A stretch of DNA of 27,759 nt, taken from positions 5,247 to 33,005 of the forward strand of contig JAHEEO010000004.1 of NCBI GenBank assembly GCA_024640665.1. The letters are read 5' to 3'. Source of the stretch: Rhodospirillales bacterium (GTDB lineage: Bacteria > Pseudomonadota > Gammaproteobacteria > Steroidobacterales > Rariloculaceae). The position numbers were made by a program, and so were the translations under genes. A model generated the notes under the pieces. It was given only the letters and a program-made list of their open reading frames with translations, did no database searches and was not told the DNA's origin. This document shows, in pieces, positions 9,325-16,533 of the stretch (within the stretch, counting starts at the first letter, position 1; the number at the start of each line of letters is the position of its first letter).

Positions 9325-10301
9325 CGCAACAGCCCGCGCCGCGATGCCGAGATCATATGTAGAAAGAACGGTGCGCCAATAATGGCAGTTACAACGCCCA
9401 GCTTTAACTCCGGGCCAGCTGGCATCAAACGAATAGCGATATCGGCCAGCAGCGTCAATGCCGCGCCTGCCAGGAAACTCGGCAGCATCAATTGGCTGGG
9501 CATGTATCCCACCCAGCGGCGTAACAGGTGCGGTACGACGAGTCCGACAAACCCGACTACGCCGGTGGTCGCAACGCCGGCACCGACGCTGAGTGCGGTT
9601 CCGGAGATGACCAGGCGTTGGGTCCGCTGCGGATCAAAACCCAGTGACAGAGCAGTTTCCTCGCCCAGAGTCAGTGCATCCAAGCCACGTGAAGCGGAGC
9701 AGACGATTGCCCATCCGGGCGCCATCAGGACCAGCGCAATGGCGGCTTGGCTTAGATTTCGATCGGCCAGAGACCCCAGCATCCAGAATAGTATTTCGAG
9801 CGCTGCATACGGGCTCGGGGCAAAATTCAGTGCCAGAGAAGTCAGCGCAGCGGCCAGTGCATTTATCGCGATTCCAGCGAGCACGATAGTAATCAATTCA
9901 CCCCGCCGGCCCGCCAAAAAATACAAAGCGGCTAGAGCTAGTAGGGAGCCGGTTACCGCGCCAGCAGGTAGGAGCAGCCATTGCTTGGATGCAAAGCCAA
10001 AATAGAACATCAGGACAGCGCCGAAAGCGGCGCCACTCGAAGTGCCTAGAATACCGGGTTCTGCGAGCGGGTTGCGCAGGAGGCCTTGCAGCGCGGCACC
10101 TGTCAATCCAAGGCTGCCGCCGACGAGCAAGCCGAGCAGAGTTCGTGGTAATCGCAGTTCTGTAAACACGATAGCGGCAATCTCTGCATCGCCAAAGCCA
10201 AAACTAGGTCCTGAACTCGTTCGACCTACAAACAGCGAAACGGCCGTTACGACCACCAAGATTAGGCACAGCATCAAGATGATCGATCGCCGTGAGCTCA
10301 C
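9321..10301 (-). CDS. btuC: Vitamin B12 ABC transporter permease BtuC
   Basis: The product is a 326-residue polytopic inner-membrane protein of the FecCD/BtuC family. Family signatures are LRLPRTLLGLLVGGSLGLTG, LQGLLRNPLAEPGILG and, near the C-terminus, VGFVGLVVPHLLRR. About ten membrane helices are expected. The start chosen is the GTG at 10301, which overlaps the btuF stop as GTGA; it gives the standard family length and begins directly before the first helix. The frame stays open further upstream to 10568, but that part lies inside btuF and has no membrane-protein character. The gene is followed by btuD with an ATGA overlap. Confidence 0.9.
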   Translation of the reverse strand: MSSRRSIILMLCLILVVVTAVSLFVGRTSSGPSFGFGDAEIAAIVFTELRLPRTLLGLLVGGSLGLTGAALQGLLRNPLAEPGILGTSSGAAFGAVLMFYFGFASKQWLLLPAGAVTGSLLALAALYFLAGRRGELITIVLAGIAINALAAALTSLALNFAPSPYAALEILFWMLGSLADRNLSQAAIALVLMAPGWAIVCSASRGLDALTLGEETALSLGFDPQRTQRLVISGTALSVGAGVATTGVVGFVGLVVPHLLRRWVGYMPSQLMLPSFLAGAALTLLADIAIRLMPAGPELKLGVVTAIIGAPFFLHMISASRRGLLR

Positions 10302-11155
10302 CGCGCGTCGCTCGCAAAGGCTTTCAGCGGATTCGCAGATTGCGTCAAGGCCGTCAGAATCCGATCTACCGAGTCGAGGCTCTGCGGTGTTCCGCAGGCC
10401 CAGTGCCTTACATGCAAGGCTATGCGCTGTGCGTGGTTCTTGACGGCAGCGATGGCAGGGTGCCTCAAAAAAGCATTTGCGACTGAAGCAGATTCGAGGC
10501 GATATTCGGTGATAACGATGACCTGCGGATTGGCCTTCAACAGTGTCTCGACCGATAAACTGCCCCATTCATCCAGCCCAAGCATGGCGCCCGCATTGTT
10601 GAGTCCAGCTATCTGCAGTAGCTCATTCGCCAGAGAATCGCGATTGATCGTAAAACCACCTGGCCTGATGACCAACGCGGACAATGATTGATCGCCGCCA
10701 CTATGGGCAAGCATCTGTGCGCGTTCGCGCATTTTTGCAGCGGCCTGCGCGGCTTTGCCATTCTGCCCGATTGCCGCGCCGACACTGAGCAGATTGGCTT
10801 CAATGTCTGCAATGCTCTTTGCGGTGTCAATTTCCACAACTGGATAGCCGAGTCTGCGCAACAGCGTCTTGGTAAAAAGACTGGTATAACGGCCGGCGAT
10901 TACCACATCTGGTTGCAAACGGATGATCTCTTCTGCATTGCCGTAATTAAGTTCGTGCTGTGCAGCTGCTGCCGCGAGCATGGATTCTTCTGCATCAGCA
11001 GACAGCCAGCTTAGGGATAAGATTTGTTCGGGTGCAGCAACATTTAGAACCAGTTGGTCAGTGCACAAATTGATCGAGGCTACGGTCGGTAGAGCCGACG
11101 CTGAAGTGCAGAACAAATAGCCGACGGCGACAGCTGAAAAGCATGCTCGGAGCAT
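10298..11155 (-). CDS. btuF: Periplasmic cobalamin-binding protein BtuF
   Basis: The product is a cluster A-type periplasmic binding protein of 285 residues from the ATG at 11155. It begins with a signal peptide (MLRACFSAVAVGYLF, cleavage near ASA|LP), followed by VASINLCTDQLVLNVA, the usual opening of BtuF and related metal-chelate binders. ADAEESMLA, EEIIRLQPDVVIAG and NPQVIVITEY mark the two lobes. It would deliver cobalamin or other corrinoids to BtuC. A TTG at 11194 could extend the protein by 13 residues, but that adds an untypical segment before the signal peptide, so the ATG is preferred. The cobalamin riboswitch ends about 85 nt upstream, which strongly supports the substrate. The outer-membrane receptor btuB is not in this window. 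Confidence 0.88.
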   Translation of the reverse strand: MLRACFSAVAVGYLFCTSASALPTVASINLCTDQLVLNVAAPEQILSLSWLSADAEESMLAAAAAQHELNYGNAEEIIRLQPDVVIAGRYTSLFTKTLLRRLGYPVVEIDTAKSIADIEANLLSVGAAIGQNGKAAQAAAKMRERAQMLAHSGGDQSLSALVIRPGGFTINRDSLANELLQIAGLNNAGAMLGLDEWGSLSVETLLKANPQVIVITEYRLESASVANAFLRHPAIAAVKNHAQRIALHVRHWACGTPQSLDSVDRILTALTQSANPLKAFASDAR

Positions 11156-11239
11156 TGAAAGTTTCCCATACGTGACACAGAGTTGTCGCCGCAACGGGAA
11201 TCCGTTCTGCGTGCTACCCCGGCATACAGATGGACGACA

Positions 11240-11393
11240 GCGACGGCAGGTTTCCTGGCTCGCGTGTCAAACGGCTACGACAGACCTTCCCAAGTATTCT
11301 CAGTGGTCTATTTAGTCGCGCCTAGACGCTCACAGTTGCGGGGACAGCCATAGATTTAGCTATGTTCCCTCTTAGCCGCACGGCGGCACCGTC
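11240..11393 (-). promoter_or_regulatory. Cobalamin riboswitch (B12 element)
   Basis: Read on the - strand, the stretch has the conserved blocks of cobalamin riboswitches in order. GGTGCCGCC near the 5' end is followed by AAGAGGGAACA, then GTCCCCGCAACTGT, then CCACTGAG, then TTGGGAAGGTC, and finally the B12 box AGCCAGGAAACCTGCC at 11245-11260. The class normally represses the downstream gene when adenosylcobalamin or methylcobalamin is bound. About 85 nt separate the B12 box from the btuF ATG. No hairpin with a U tract is visible there, so control is more likely at translation than by an intrinsic terminator. Outer boundaries are approximate. Confidence 0.93.
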
Positions 11394-11399
11394 TTGGTC

Positions 11400-11428
11400 A
11401 CCATAGGATCGGTTCGGAGATTTTGCAA
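11400..11428 (-). promoter_or_regulatory. Predicted sigma-70 promoter of the B12 operon
   Basis: On the - strand, a -35 TTGCAA (11423-11428) is followed by a 17-nt spacer and a -10 TATGGT (11400-11405). The predicted transcription start, near 11393, falls right at the first conserved block of the riboswitch. The -35 hexamer is its own reverse complement and is also used by the opposite promoter. Confidence 0.5.
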
Positions 11429-11451
11429 GCACCTGTGCAAGAACACATAGT
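11423..11451 (+). promoter_or_regulatory. Predicted sigma-70 promoter of the M61 peptidase gene
   Basis: On the + strand, TTGCAA (11423-11428), a 17-nt spacer and CATAGT (11446-11451) form a plausible promoter with a start near 11458. This placement leaves the GTG at 11458 essentially at the 5' end of the RNA and favours the TTG at 11506 as the translation start. Confidence 0.45.
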
Positions 11452-11505
11452 GCTTATGTGAGAAAATGTCGCGTTGAACGGAAAGTTCACAGGACAGGAT
11501 TTGCC

Positions 11506-13308
11506 TTGATTAGTTATGTTGTACGCGTGGCCGATGTGCGTCGGCACTACTTTGAAGTTGACTGCAGACTCGATGATGCCGGGCCAATCGTAGACTTTAC
11601 GATGCCATCATGGATTCCAGGCAGTTACTTGCTGCGTGAATATGCGCGGCACGTAGTCGCCGCGTCTGCGTATGACCAAAACGATGCTGCTGTTCTTGTC
11701 GAGAAGATCAACAAGAACACCTGGCGCTGCCATGGTCGCGGTGGCGCGCTCATTTTCCGACTATGTGTCTTCGCGTTGGATGAGTCGGTGCGTGGTGCGT
11801 TTGTCGATTCGCGACGGGCGTATTTCAACGGGCCTTGCTTGTTCGTTGTCCCCAATGGGCGCGAGTCGGAATCAGCGCGCGTAACTATAGAGGCGCCAAC
11901 CGACCCGGTATGTGCAACGTGGCGTGTAGCGACAACTTTGCCTGTGCTCGAGACGGACGAGCGGGGGTTTGGCATATACACGTCTCAAGGCCACGATGAA
12001 TTGCTCGATCATCCTTTCGAGATTAGTAACTTCGAACAGATCAATTTCGACGTTCGCGGCGTGCCTCATTCCTTGGTTGTCAGCGGTCGTCATGATGCCG
12101 ATCTCGATCGTGTTGCAACCGACCTGCGTCAAGTCTGCGCAACGCAGATAGAGTTCTTCGGCGAGCCGGCGCCATTTAGTCATTACATGTTTCTTTGTTT
12201 GGTTGTCGGTAACGGTTATGGAGGGCTGGAACATCGCACCTGTTCAAGCCTGATAATCAGCCGTAGCGACTTGCCTGTCGTTGGTGAGCTTGGCACGCCG
12301 AAGTCTTATCAGAAGTTTCTGAGCCTCGCGAGCCATGAGTATTTTCACACGTGGCACATTAAACGCATCAAACCAGCGAAGTTCATGCCTTATGAGCTTT
12401 CCAGACGTAACCATACTCGGTTGTTGTGGGTGTTTGAGGGGATTACGAGTTACTACCAGGACTTATTCTTGGTGCGCAGCGGCCGTATCGATTCGAATGC
12501 CTACTTGAGGCGATTAGGTACTGCCCTCAGCCGCGTGTTTCAAGTCCCGGGTCGGCATCTGCAAACGCTTGATGAGTCGAGCTTTAATGCTTGGGATGTG
12601 CTGTATAAGCCAGAATCAAATTCGCCAAATTCATCCATTAGCTATTATTCTAAAGGCGCGCTTGTCGCTCTCGCCTTGGATTTGAAGTTAAGGCTACGCG
12701 AAGACTGTCATCTCAGTCTCGATTTCATCATGCAGCAGCTCTGGCGGCGGTTCGGTAGTGTTGGCGTTGGCGTCCCCGAAGATGGTTTTGAGGCGCTAGT
12801 CTGCGAGTTTGCCGGCGAAGAGTTCCGGGCCTTTTTTGACGCAACCATTCGCGGCCTGGAAGATCCAGCGCTCGGCCCGTTGTTTCAGCAGTTCGGTATC
12901 TCCATGCAAATGGACAGCGATGCCGAGCGTCCGAGCGCTGACGCCGAAGACAAATCGACAGCGCGCCCGCGTTTGTGGCTTGGGCTGAATTGGCGTGAGG
13001 TTCCAGAAGGATTGCAGTGTACGACCGTTCTCAATGGAGGGCCGGCGGAAGCCGCCGGAATCAATTCCGGCGATCTCGTCTTGGCGATCGATCGACTGCG
13101 CGTGTCGGGCACCAGCATTGAATCAATCCTGGAACGGTATGCAGCGGGCGATACTGTGCCAGTTGCATTGTTTCGGCAGGATGAGCTGCTCGAGTGCGAG
13201 CTGACGTTGGAGCGCGCGCCGGCAACAACGTGCCGCCTGGTTATCGCGGACGATAGTGAGCCTGCTGCGATCGAACGGCGGCAGGCGTGGATCAATGAGT
13301 TGTCGTAG
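11506..13308 (+). CDS. M61 family metallopeptidase (glycyl aminopeptidase type) with PDZ domain
   Basis: Counted from the TTG at 11506, the protein has 600 residues, the usual M61 length. The zinc site is HEYFH (His277, Glu278, His281), with the third ligand Glu311 in WVFEGITSYYQ; GGLEHR lies just before it, as in the family. Helical C-terminal domains follow, then a PDZ domain (PEGLQCTTVLNGGPAEAAGI, NSGDLVLAIDRLRV) near residues 490-570. No signal peptide is evident, so it is probably cytoplasmic. M61 enzymes release N-terminal glycine or alanine; the substrate here is unknown. The start is chosen because AGGACAGGA lies about seven nucleotides before the TTG and the first residues (ISYVVRV) then match the family start. 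A GTG at 11458 has no ribosome site. plsY follows 12 nt downstream. Confidence 0.9.
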   Translation: MISYVVRVADVRRHYFEVDCRLDDAGPIVDFTMPSWIPGSYLLREYARHVVAASAYDQNDAAVLVEKINKNTWRCHGRGGALIFRLCVFALDESVRGAFVDSRRAYFNGPCLFVVPNGRESESARVTIEAPTDPVCATWRVATTLPVLETDERGFGIYTSQGHDELLDHPFEISNFEQINFDVRGVPHSLVVSGRHDADLDRVATDLRQVCATQIEFFGEPAPFSHYMFLCLVVGNGYGGLEHRTCSSLIISRSDLPVVGELGTPKSYQKFLSLASHEYFHTWHIKRIKPAKFMPYELSRRNHTRLLWVFEGITSYYQDLFLVRSGRIDSNAYLRRLGTALSRVFQVPGRHLQTLDESSFNAWDVLYKPESNSPNSSISYYSKGALVALALDLKLRLREDCHLSLDFIMQQLWRRFGSVGVGVPEDGFEALVCEFAGEEFRAFFDATIRGLEDPALGPLFQQFGISMQMDSDAERPSADAEDKSTARPRLWLGLNWREVPEGLQCTTVLNGGPAEAAGINSGDLVLAIDRLRVSGTSIESILERYAAGDTVPVALFRQDELLECELTLERAPATTCRLVIADDSEPAAIERRQAWINELS

Positions 13309-13320
13309 CGGGGTGTAGCG

Positions 13321-13965
13321 ATGTTGGAATTGGGTATCAAGGTTACAGTCGCGTTTCTCCTGGGCTCAATGCTGGGCAGTTTGGTGGTCGGTCGGCTTTT
13401 CGGTGGTATAGATATCCGCACGGTGGGGAGCGGCAATGCTGGCGGCACCAACGCCTTACGGACGCAAGGCAAGTTGTTCGCGTTTCTAGTCATGCTGATC
13501 GATGTGGGCAAGGGAATCCTTGCCGTGTTAATTCTGCCGAACTTGAACATTCCGGGCATTGGCATCGATGCCAGCATCGATCGAGATCTGCTGATTTACA
13601 GCGTGGCGTTTGCAGTCATTGTTGGTCATGTATATCCGATATGGTTTGAATTCAAAGGTGGGAAAGGTGGCGCAACGGCAGCAGGCATTTTGTTCGTGCT
13701 GGCGCCGGCAACCGCACCCATCGTAATTGGGATTTGGATTGCAGTTGTTGTGGTTTCGGGTTTTGTCGGCTTGGCGACTATGGGCGCTACTGTTGCTGCA
13801 GCATTTATTCTTGCTTTTCAGCGATTGCCGGCAGAGCACGATCTCGTGCTGTTCGCGGTGTGTGTCGCAGCGCTGATCATCTATTCGCACCGCAGCAATA
13901 TCCAGCGAATGTGGAATGGCACGGAGTCGCGCGTTGGCCGACGTTTCCGCCGCGAACAACAATAG
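13321..13965 (+). CDS. plsY: Glycerol-3-phosphate acyltransferase PlsY
   Basis: This 214-residue inner-membrane enzyme transfers the acyl group from acyl-phosphate to glycerol-3-phosphate, the first step of phosphatidic acid synthesis. The three PlsY motifs are present: GSGNAGGTNALRTQGK near residue 38, VGHVYPIWFEFKGGKGGAT near residue 100 with its Gly-rich loop, and the C-terminal IIYSHRSNIQR. Alternating hydrophobic segments give about five helices. The first motif has NAGGTN where many bacteria have N(P/I)GATN, a tolerated variant. GGGGTGTAGCG precedes the ATG as a weak ribosome site. birA begins one nucleotide after the stop. Confidence 0.93.
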   Translation: MLELGIKVTVAFLLGSMLGSLVVGRLFGGIDIRTVGSGNAGGTNALRTQGKLFAFLVMLIDVGKGILAVLILPNLNIPGIGIDASIDRDLLIYSVAFAVIVGHVYPIWFEFKGGKGGATAAGILFVLAPATAPIVIGIWIAVVVVSGFVGLATMGATVAAAFILAFQRLPAEHDLVLFAVCVAALIIYSHRSNIQRMWNGTESRVGRRFRREQQ

Positions 13966-13966
13966 T

Positions 13967-14956
13967 ATGAGTCATCGCGATTCCCTGATACGCAGCCTTG
14001 CAGATGGCAGCTATCATTCTGGTGAAGATCTTGCCACGAGCCTTGGCGTCACTCGGGCTGCAGTTTGGAAACAGATCAAGAAGCTGGGGTCATTGGGACT
14101 GCAGGTGGAATCCGAGCGCGGGCGCGGCTATAGGCTGGCGGCGCCTATTGAGTTGCTGGATCAGGAGCGACTCCGGGCGACTTGTCTCCTCGGCAATGGC
14201 GCCTGCCTCGAGGCACTTGACGTGTTCTTGGAAATTGATTCGACGAACGCTTTTCTAGTGCGGAATCGATCCGTCAGCCAGAATTCGTTACGTGTTTGCT
14301 GTGCCGAGTATCAAACATTAGGTCGCGGTCGGCGCGAGCGGAAGTGGATAACTCCATGGGGTTCAGGACTTTGTCTGTCGGTTGCATGGTGTTTTTCCGG
14401 CAGTCCACGAGACCTTTCGGCGCTGACATTGGCAACTGGTGTCATCGTTCGGCGCGTCGTTCACGCGGTTACGCAAGCCGATATCAGATTGAAATGGCCC
14501 AACGACCTTGTCTGGCGGGACCGCAAACTCGGCGGCATCCTCATTGAAATGACTGCGGAATCTCATGGGCTTTGCCAAGTCGTCATCGGCATCGGACTAA
14601 ATGTGAGTCTGTCAGATCAAGTCATGCGGACGCTTTGCGACTGGCCAGCCGGCGCAGTTGATTTGTCGACCATAATGGGCGGGCAAGTGCCGAGCCGTAA
14701 CGCGCTAGCGGCATCGCTCATTAACGAATTGAGCAGCTTGCTGAGTGATTATGAGCATGCCGGGTTTGCGCCCTACGCGGCGGAGTGGCGCGCATCGGAC
14801 TGTCTGTTGAATAAAGAAGTCAGTGTAATGGACGCCCGCAACGAAGTATCCGGTTTTGCGCGCGGCATTTCCGACGATGGCGCTTTGTTGCTCGAGCTGT
14901 CGTCGGGCAGTCTAAAGCGAATCGTGGCCGGGGATGTGAGCGTGCGCGTATCATGA
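13967..14956 (+). CDS. birA: Bifunctional biotin-protein ligase / biotin operon repressor BirA
   Basis: The 329-residue product has three parts. Residues 1-60 form a winged helix-turn-helix (SGEDLATSLGVTRAAVWKQI, with ERGRGYRL as the wing). The central part is the ligase, with the biotinyl-AMP loop GRGRRERKW at 119-127, KWPNDLVW at 176-183 and GILIEM. The last part is a C-terminal SH3-like domain. It attaches biotin to the carboxyl carrier protein of acetyl-CoA carboxylase and, when holding biotinyl-AMP, represses biotin genes. The ATG at 13967 is chosen because it follows the plsY stop by one nucleotide and begins the helix-turn-helix; an upstream in-frame start at 13916 would lie inside plsY. 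The adenylate loop has Glu where E. coli has Gly (GRGRRGRKW). The stop overlaps coaX as ATGA. Confidence 0.94.
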   Translation: MSHRDSLIRSLADGSYHSGEDLATSLGVTRAAVWKQIKKLGSLGLQVESERGRGYRLAAPIELLDQERLRATCLLGNGACLEALDVFLEIDSTNAFLVRNRSVSQNSLRVCCAEYQTLGRGRRERKWITPWGSGLCLSVAWCFSGSPRDLSALTLATGVIVRRVVHAVTQADIRLKWPNDLVWRDRKLGGILIEMTAESHGLCQVVIGIGLNVSLSDQVMRTLCDWPAGAVDLSTIMGGQVPSRNALAASLINELSSLLSDYEHAGFAPYAAEWRASDCLLNKEVSVMDARNEVSGFARGISDDGALLLELSSGSLKRIVAGDVSVRVS

Positions 14957-15735
14957 GCAAGTTGCTGATTGATATTGGTAATTCCAGCGTAAAGTGGTCC
15001 ATTCTTACGGGCGGTGCTTTAGGGCCGATGCGCAGAAAGAGGCATACTGGTCGAACCGAAACAGTGCTGGACAGTCTCGTCGAATGCGTCGATGACTCCA
15101 TCGAGTATATCGCTGTGGCGAATGTTGCCGGTTCGGCGGTGGCCGACTATTTGATCACGAGGGCCGCAGCACAGGGCGCGCCGATGCCCTGGTTCGCGAC
15201 TAGTCGAGCACTATCGTGCGGCGTACGTAACGCGTATCGAAACCCGTCGCAATTGGGTGTGGATCGTTGGGCAGCGCTGGTGGCTGCGTATGTGACTAGT
15301 CGCGAAGTAAAAGTCGCGCGGCCCATTTGCGTTGTCGACTGTGGGACGGCAATGACGTTCGATGTGGTTACCGGGGACGGCCAGCATCTCGGTGGTTTGA
15401 TATTGTCCGGGCCTGATGCGCTTGCGGCCGGACTCTACCGAAATACCGCGGATATACCGATGACAGAAGCAACTTCTGAATGGCCGGGGCCAGGCGTTCA
15501 AGTACTCGGTAAAGACACAGTTACTGCGATTTCCAATGCAGCTTGGCTCGCTGTCGCAGCAACGGTAGATCGCGCAATTGCGGCCGTTGCGCGCGACATT
15601 GAGGCGCCGCGCTTGTTGTTGTCGGGCGGTAACGCCGAGCAACTGCAGCCGTGGCTCGAAACCGAGAGCGAGATCCACCCGTTGCTCGTGCTACAAGGTT
15701 TAGAATTACTGCACGCTAGTCGAGACGATATTTGA
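14953..15735 (+). CDS. coaX: Type III pantothenate kinase CoaX
   Basis: This 260-residue ASKHA-fold enzyme phosphorylates pantothenate, the first committed step of coenzyme A synthesis. The phosphate-binding motif LIDIGNSSVKWSI opens the protein. GVDRWAALVAAY marks the pantothenate site, and CVVDCGTAMTFDVV with HLGGLILSGP is the second nucleotide motif. Type III kinases need a monovalent cation and are not inhibited by CoA. The ATG overlaps the birA stop, and the next gene overlaps this stop, so birA, coaX and the SPOR gene are translated as a chain. This pairing of birA and coaX is common in gammaproteobacteria such as Pseudomonas. Confidence 0.94.
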   Translation: MSKLLIDIGNSSVKWSILTGGALGPMRRKRHTGRTETVLDSLVECVDDSIEYIAVANVAGSAVADYLITRAAAQGAPMPWFATSRALSCGVRNAYRNPSQLGVDRWAALVAAYVTSREVKVARPICVVDCGTAMTFDVVTGDGQHLGGLILSGPDALAAGLYRNTADIPMTEATSEWPGPGVQVLGKDTVTAISNAAWLAVAATVDRAIAAVARDIEAPRLLLSGGNAEQLQPWLETESEIHPLLVLQGLELLHASRDDI

Positions 15736-16388
15736 TGCGGAACCTATTTCTTGTACTGGTCCTCGCGAATTTGGGGTTTGCTGCCTGGCACAGTTGGTTT
15801 GCGGCACCCGCTTTGCCGGAGCGCCCTGTCGATTCCGGCGGGCCCAGCATTGCCTTATTAGTGAATGGCGTGGCCGAGGAAATTGACGCCCGTGGCAGCG
15901 ACCAACCGTCTCTAACCAGCGCGCAAACGTGCATAAGTATTGGCCCGCTGCCGAACCGCGTTGTGGTTGCAGAGGCAAATAAGCTCTTGGGTCAAGCGGG
16001 TTTTGATGCCGTTCAGCGCGTTGCCCAAGGCGAAGTCTGGCTTGGCCACTGGGTCTATATCGATGCTATTGAAACGCAGGCTGAAGCGAACGATATCGTT
16101 GCCGAGTTGACGTCGAGTGGTATCGACGAAGCCTACGTTATTGCAGGCGGCAACAACGGCAACATTGTTTCGCTCGGCGTATTCAGCGTGCAGGCACGCG
16201 CCGATCAGCGGCTGGCGGATGCGAGAAATCTTGGCTACGAGCCGGTCATTGCTGATCGATCTCAACCCGGTGACGTGTTTTGGCTCGATGTAACCTTGCG
16301 CAATGGCGACAGTTTCGACCTCGCCATGCTTCCGGGACTTCCGGATGCTGACACACTCAGGTTTGTCAGCTGCGACGCGACTGATTGA
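15735..16388 (+). CDS. Membrane-anchored SPOR-domain protein
   Basis: The 217-residue product starts with a hydrophobic helix (MRNLFLVLVLANLGFAAWHS) that anchors it to the inner membrane, followed by a short linker. A SPOR-like domain covers about residues 70-150 (CISIGPLPNRVVVAEANKLL, WVYIDAIETQAEANDIVAEL, SLGVFSVQARADQRLADARN). SPOR domains bind peptidoglycan stripped of stem peptides, often at the septum. The ATG at 15735 overlaps the coaX stop; a TTG one codon earlier is also possible. The tRNA-Thr gene follows 54 nt downstream with no terminator between. The same position after coaX is held by SPOR proteins in related gammaproteobacteria, but the cellular role is unknown. Confidence 0.85.
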   Translation: MRNLFLVLVLANLGFAAWHSWFAAPALPERPVDSGGPSIALLVNGVAEEIDARGSDQPSLTSAQTCISIGPLPNRVVVAEANKLLGQAGFDAVQRVAQGEVWLGHWVYIDAIETQAEANDIVAELTSSGIDEAYVIAGGNNGNIVSLGVFSVQARADQRLADARNLGYEPVIADRSQPGDVFWLDVTLRNGDSFDLAMLPGLPDADTLRFVSCDATD

Positions 16389-16427
16389 TCAGAAAAAAGT
16401 GCTGGCCCATTATGGTGGTCAGGCCGT

Positions 16428-16433
16428 TATAAT
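16428..16433 (+). promoter_or_regulatory. Predicted -10 box of the tRNA-Thr promoter
   Basis: A perfect TATAAT lies about nine nucleotides before the mature tRNA end and is followed by a G+C-rich discriminator (GCGGTCGGC), as is usual for stable-RNA promoters under stringent control. A good -35 at the right distance was not found. Transcription may also run in from the SPOR gene. Confidence 0.5.
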
Positions 16434-16442
16434 GCGGTCGGC

Positions 16443-16518
16443 GCCGGCTTAGCTCAGTTGGTAGAGCAACTGATTTGTAATCAGTAGGTCCCGAGTTCGA
16501 ATCTTGGAGCCGGCACCA
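16443..16518 (+). tRNA. tRNA-Thr (anticodon UGU)
   Basis: A complete 76-nt cloverleaf is visible. The acceptor stem GCCGGCT pairs with AGCCGGC. The D arm contains AGCTCAGTTGGTAGAGC. The anticodon stem ACTGA/TCAGT has loop TTTGTAA, giving anticodon TGT. The T arm has loop TTCGAAT. CCA is encoded. The gene reads ACA and, by wobble, other threonine codons. Only 15 nt separate it from the convergent slt stop, so any transcription terminator must lie within slt. Confidence 0.97.
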
Positions 16519-16533
16519 TTTTCGCGAAGTGCC

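Noticed and set aside
9280..10005. 241-codon open frame on the + strand over btuC
   Set aside because: It is antisense to the conserved permease, with no domain or ribosome site.
10302..10568. Possible 89-residue N-terminal extension of btuC
   Set aside because: It lies wholly inside btuF in another frame, has no membrane-protein character, and the GTG at 10301 gives the family length.
11186..11208. Hairpin AACGG-GAAT-CCGTT between the riboswitch and btuF as an intrinsic terminator
   Set aside because: No U tract follows; it may matter for translation control but does not qualify as a terminator.
12885..13577. 230-codon open frame on the - strand across the M61/plsY junction
   Set aside because: It overlaps two well-supported genes in antisense and its Ser/Arg/Pro composition is typical of a shadow frame.
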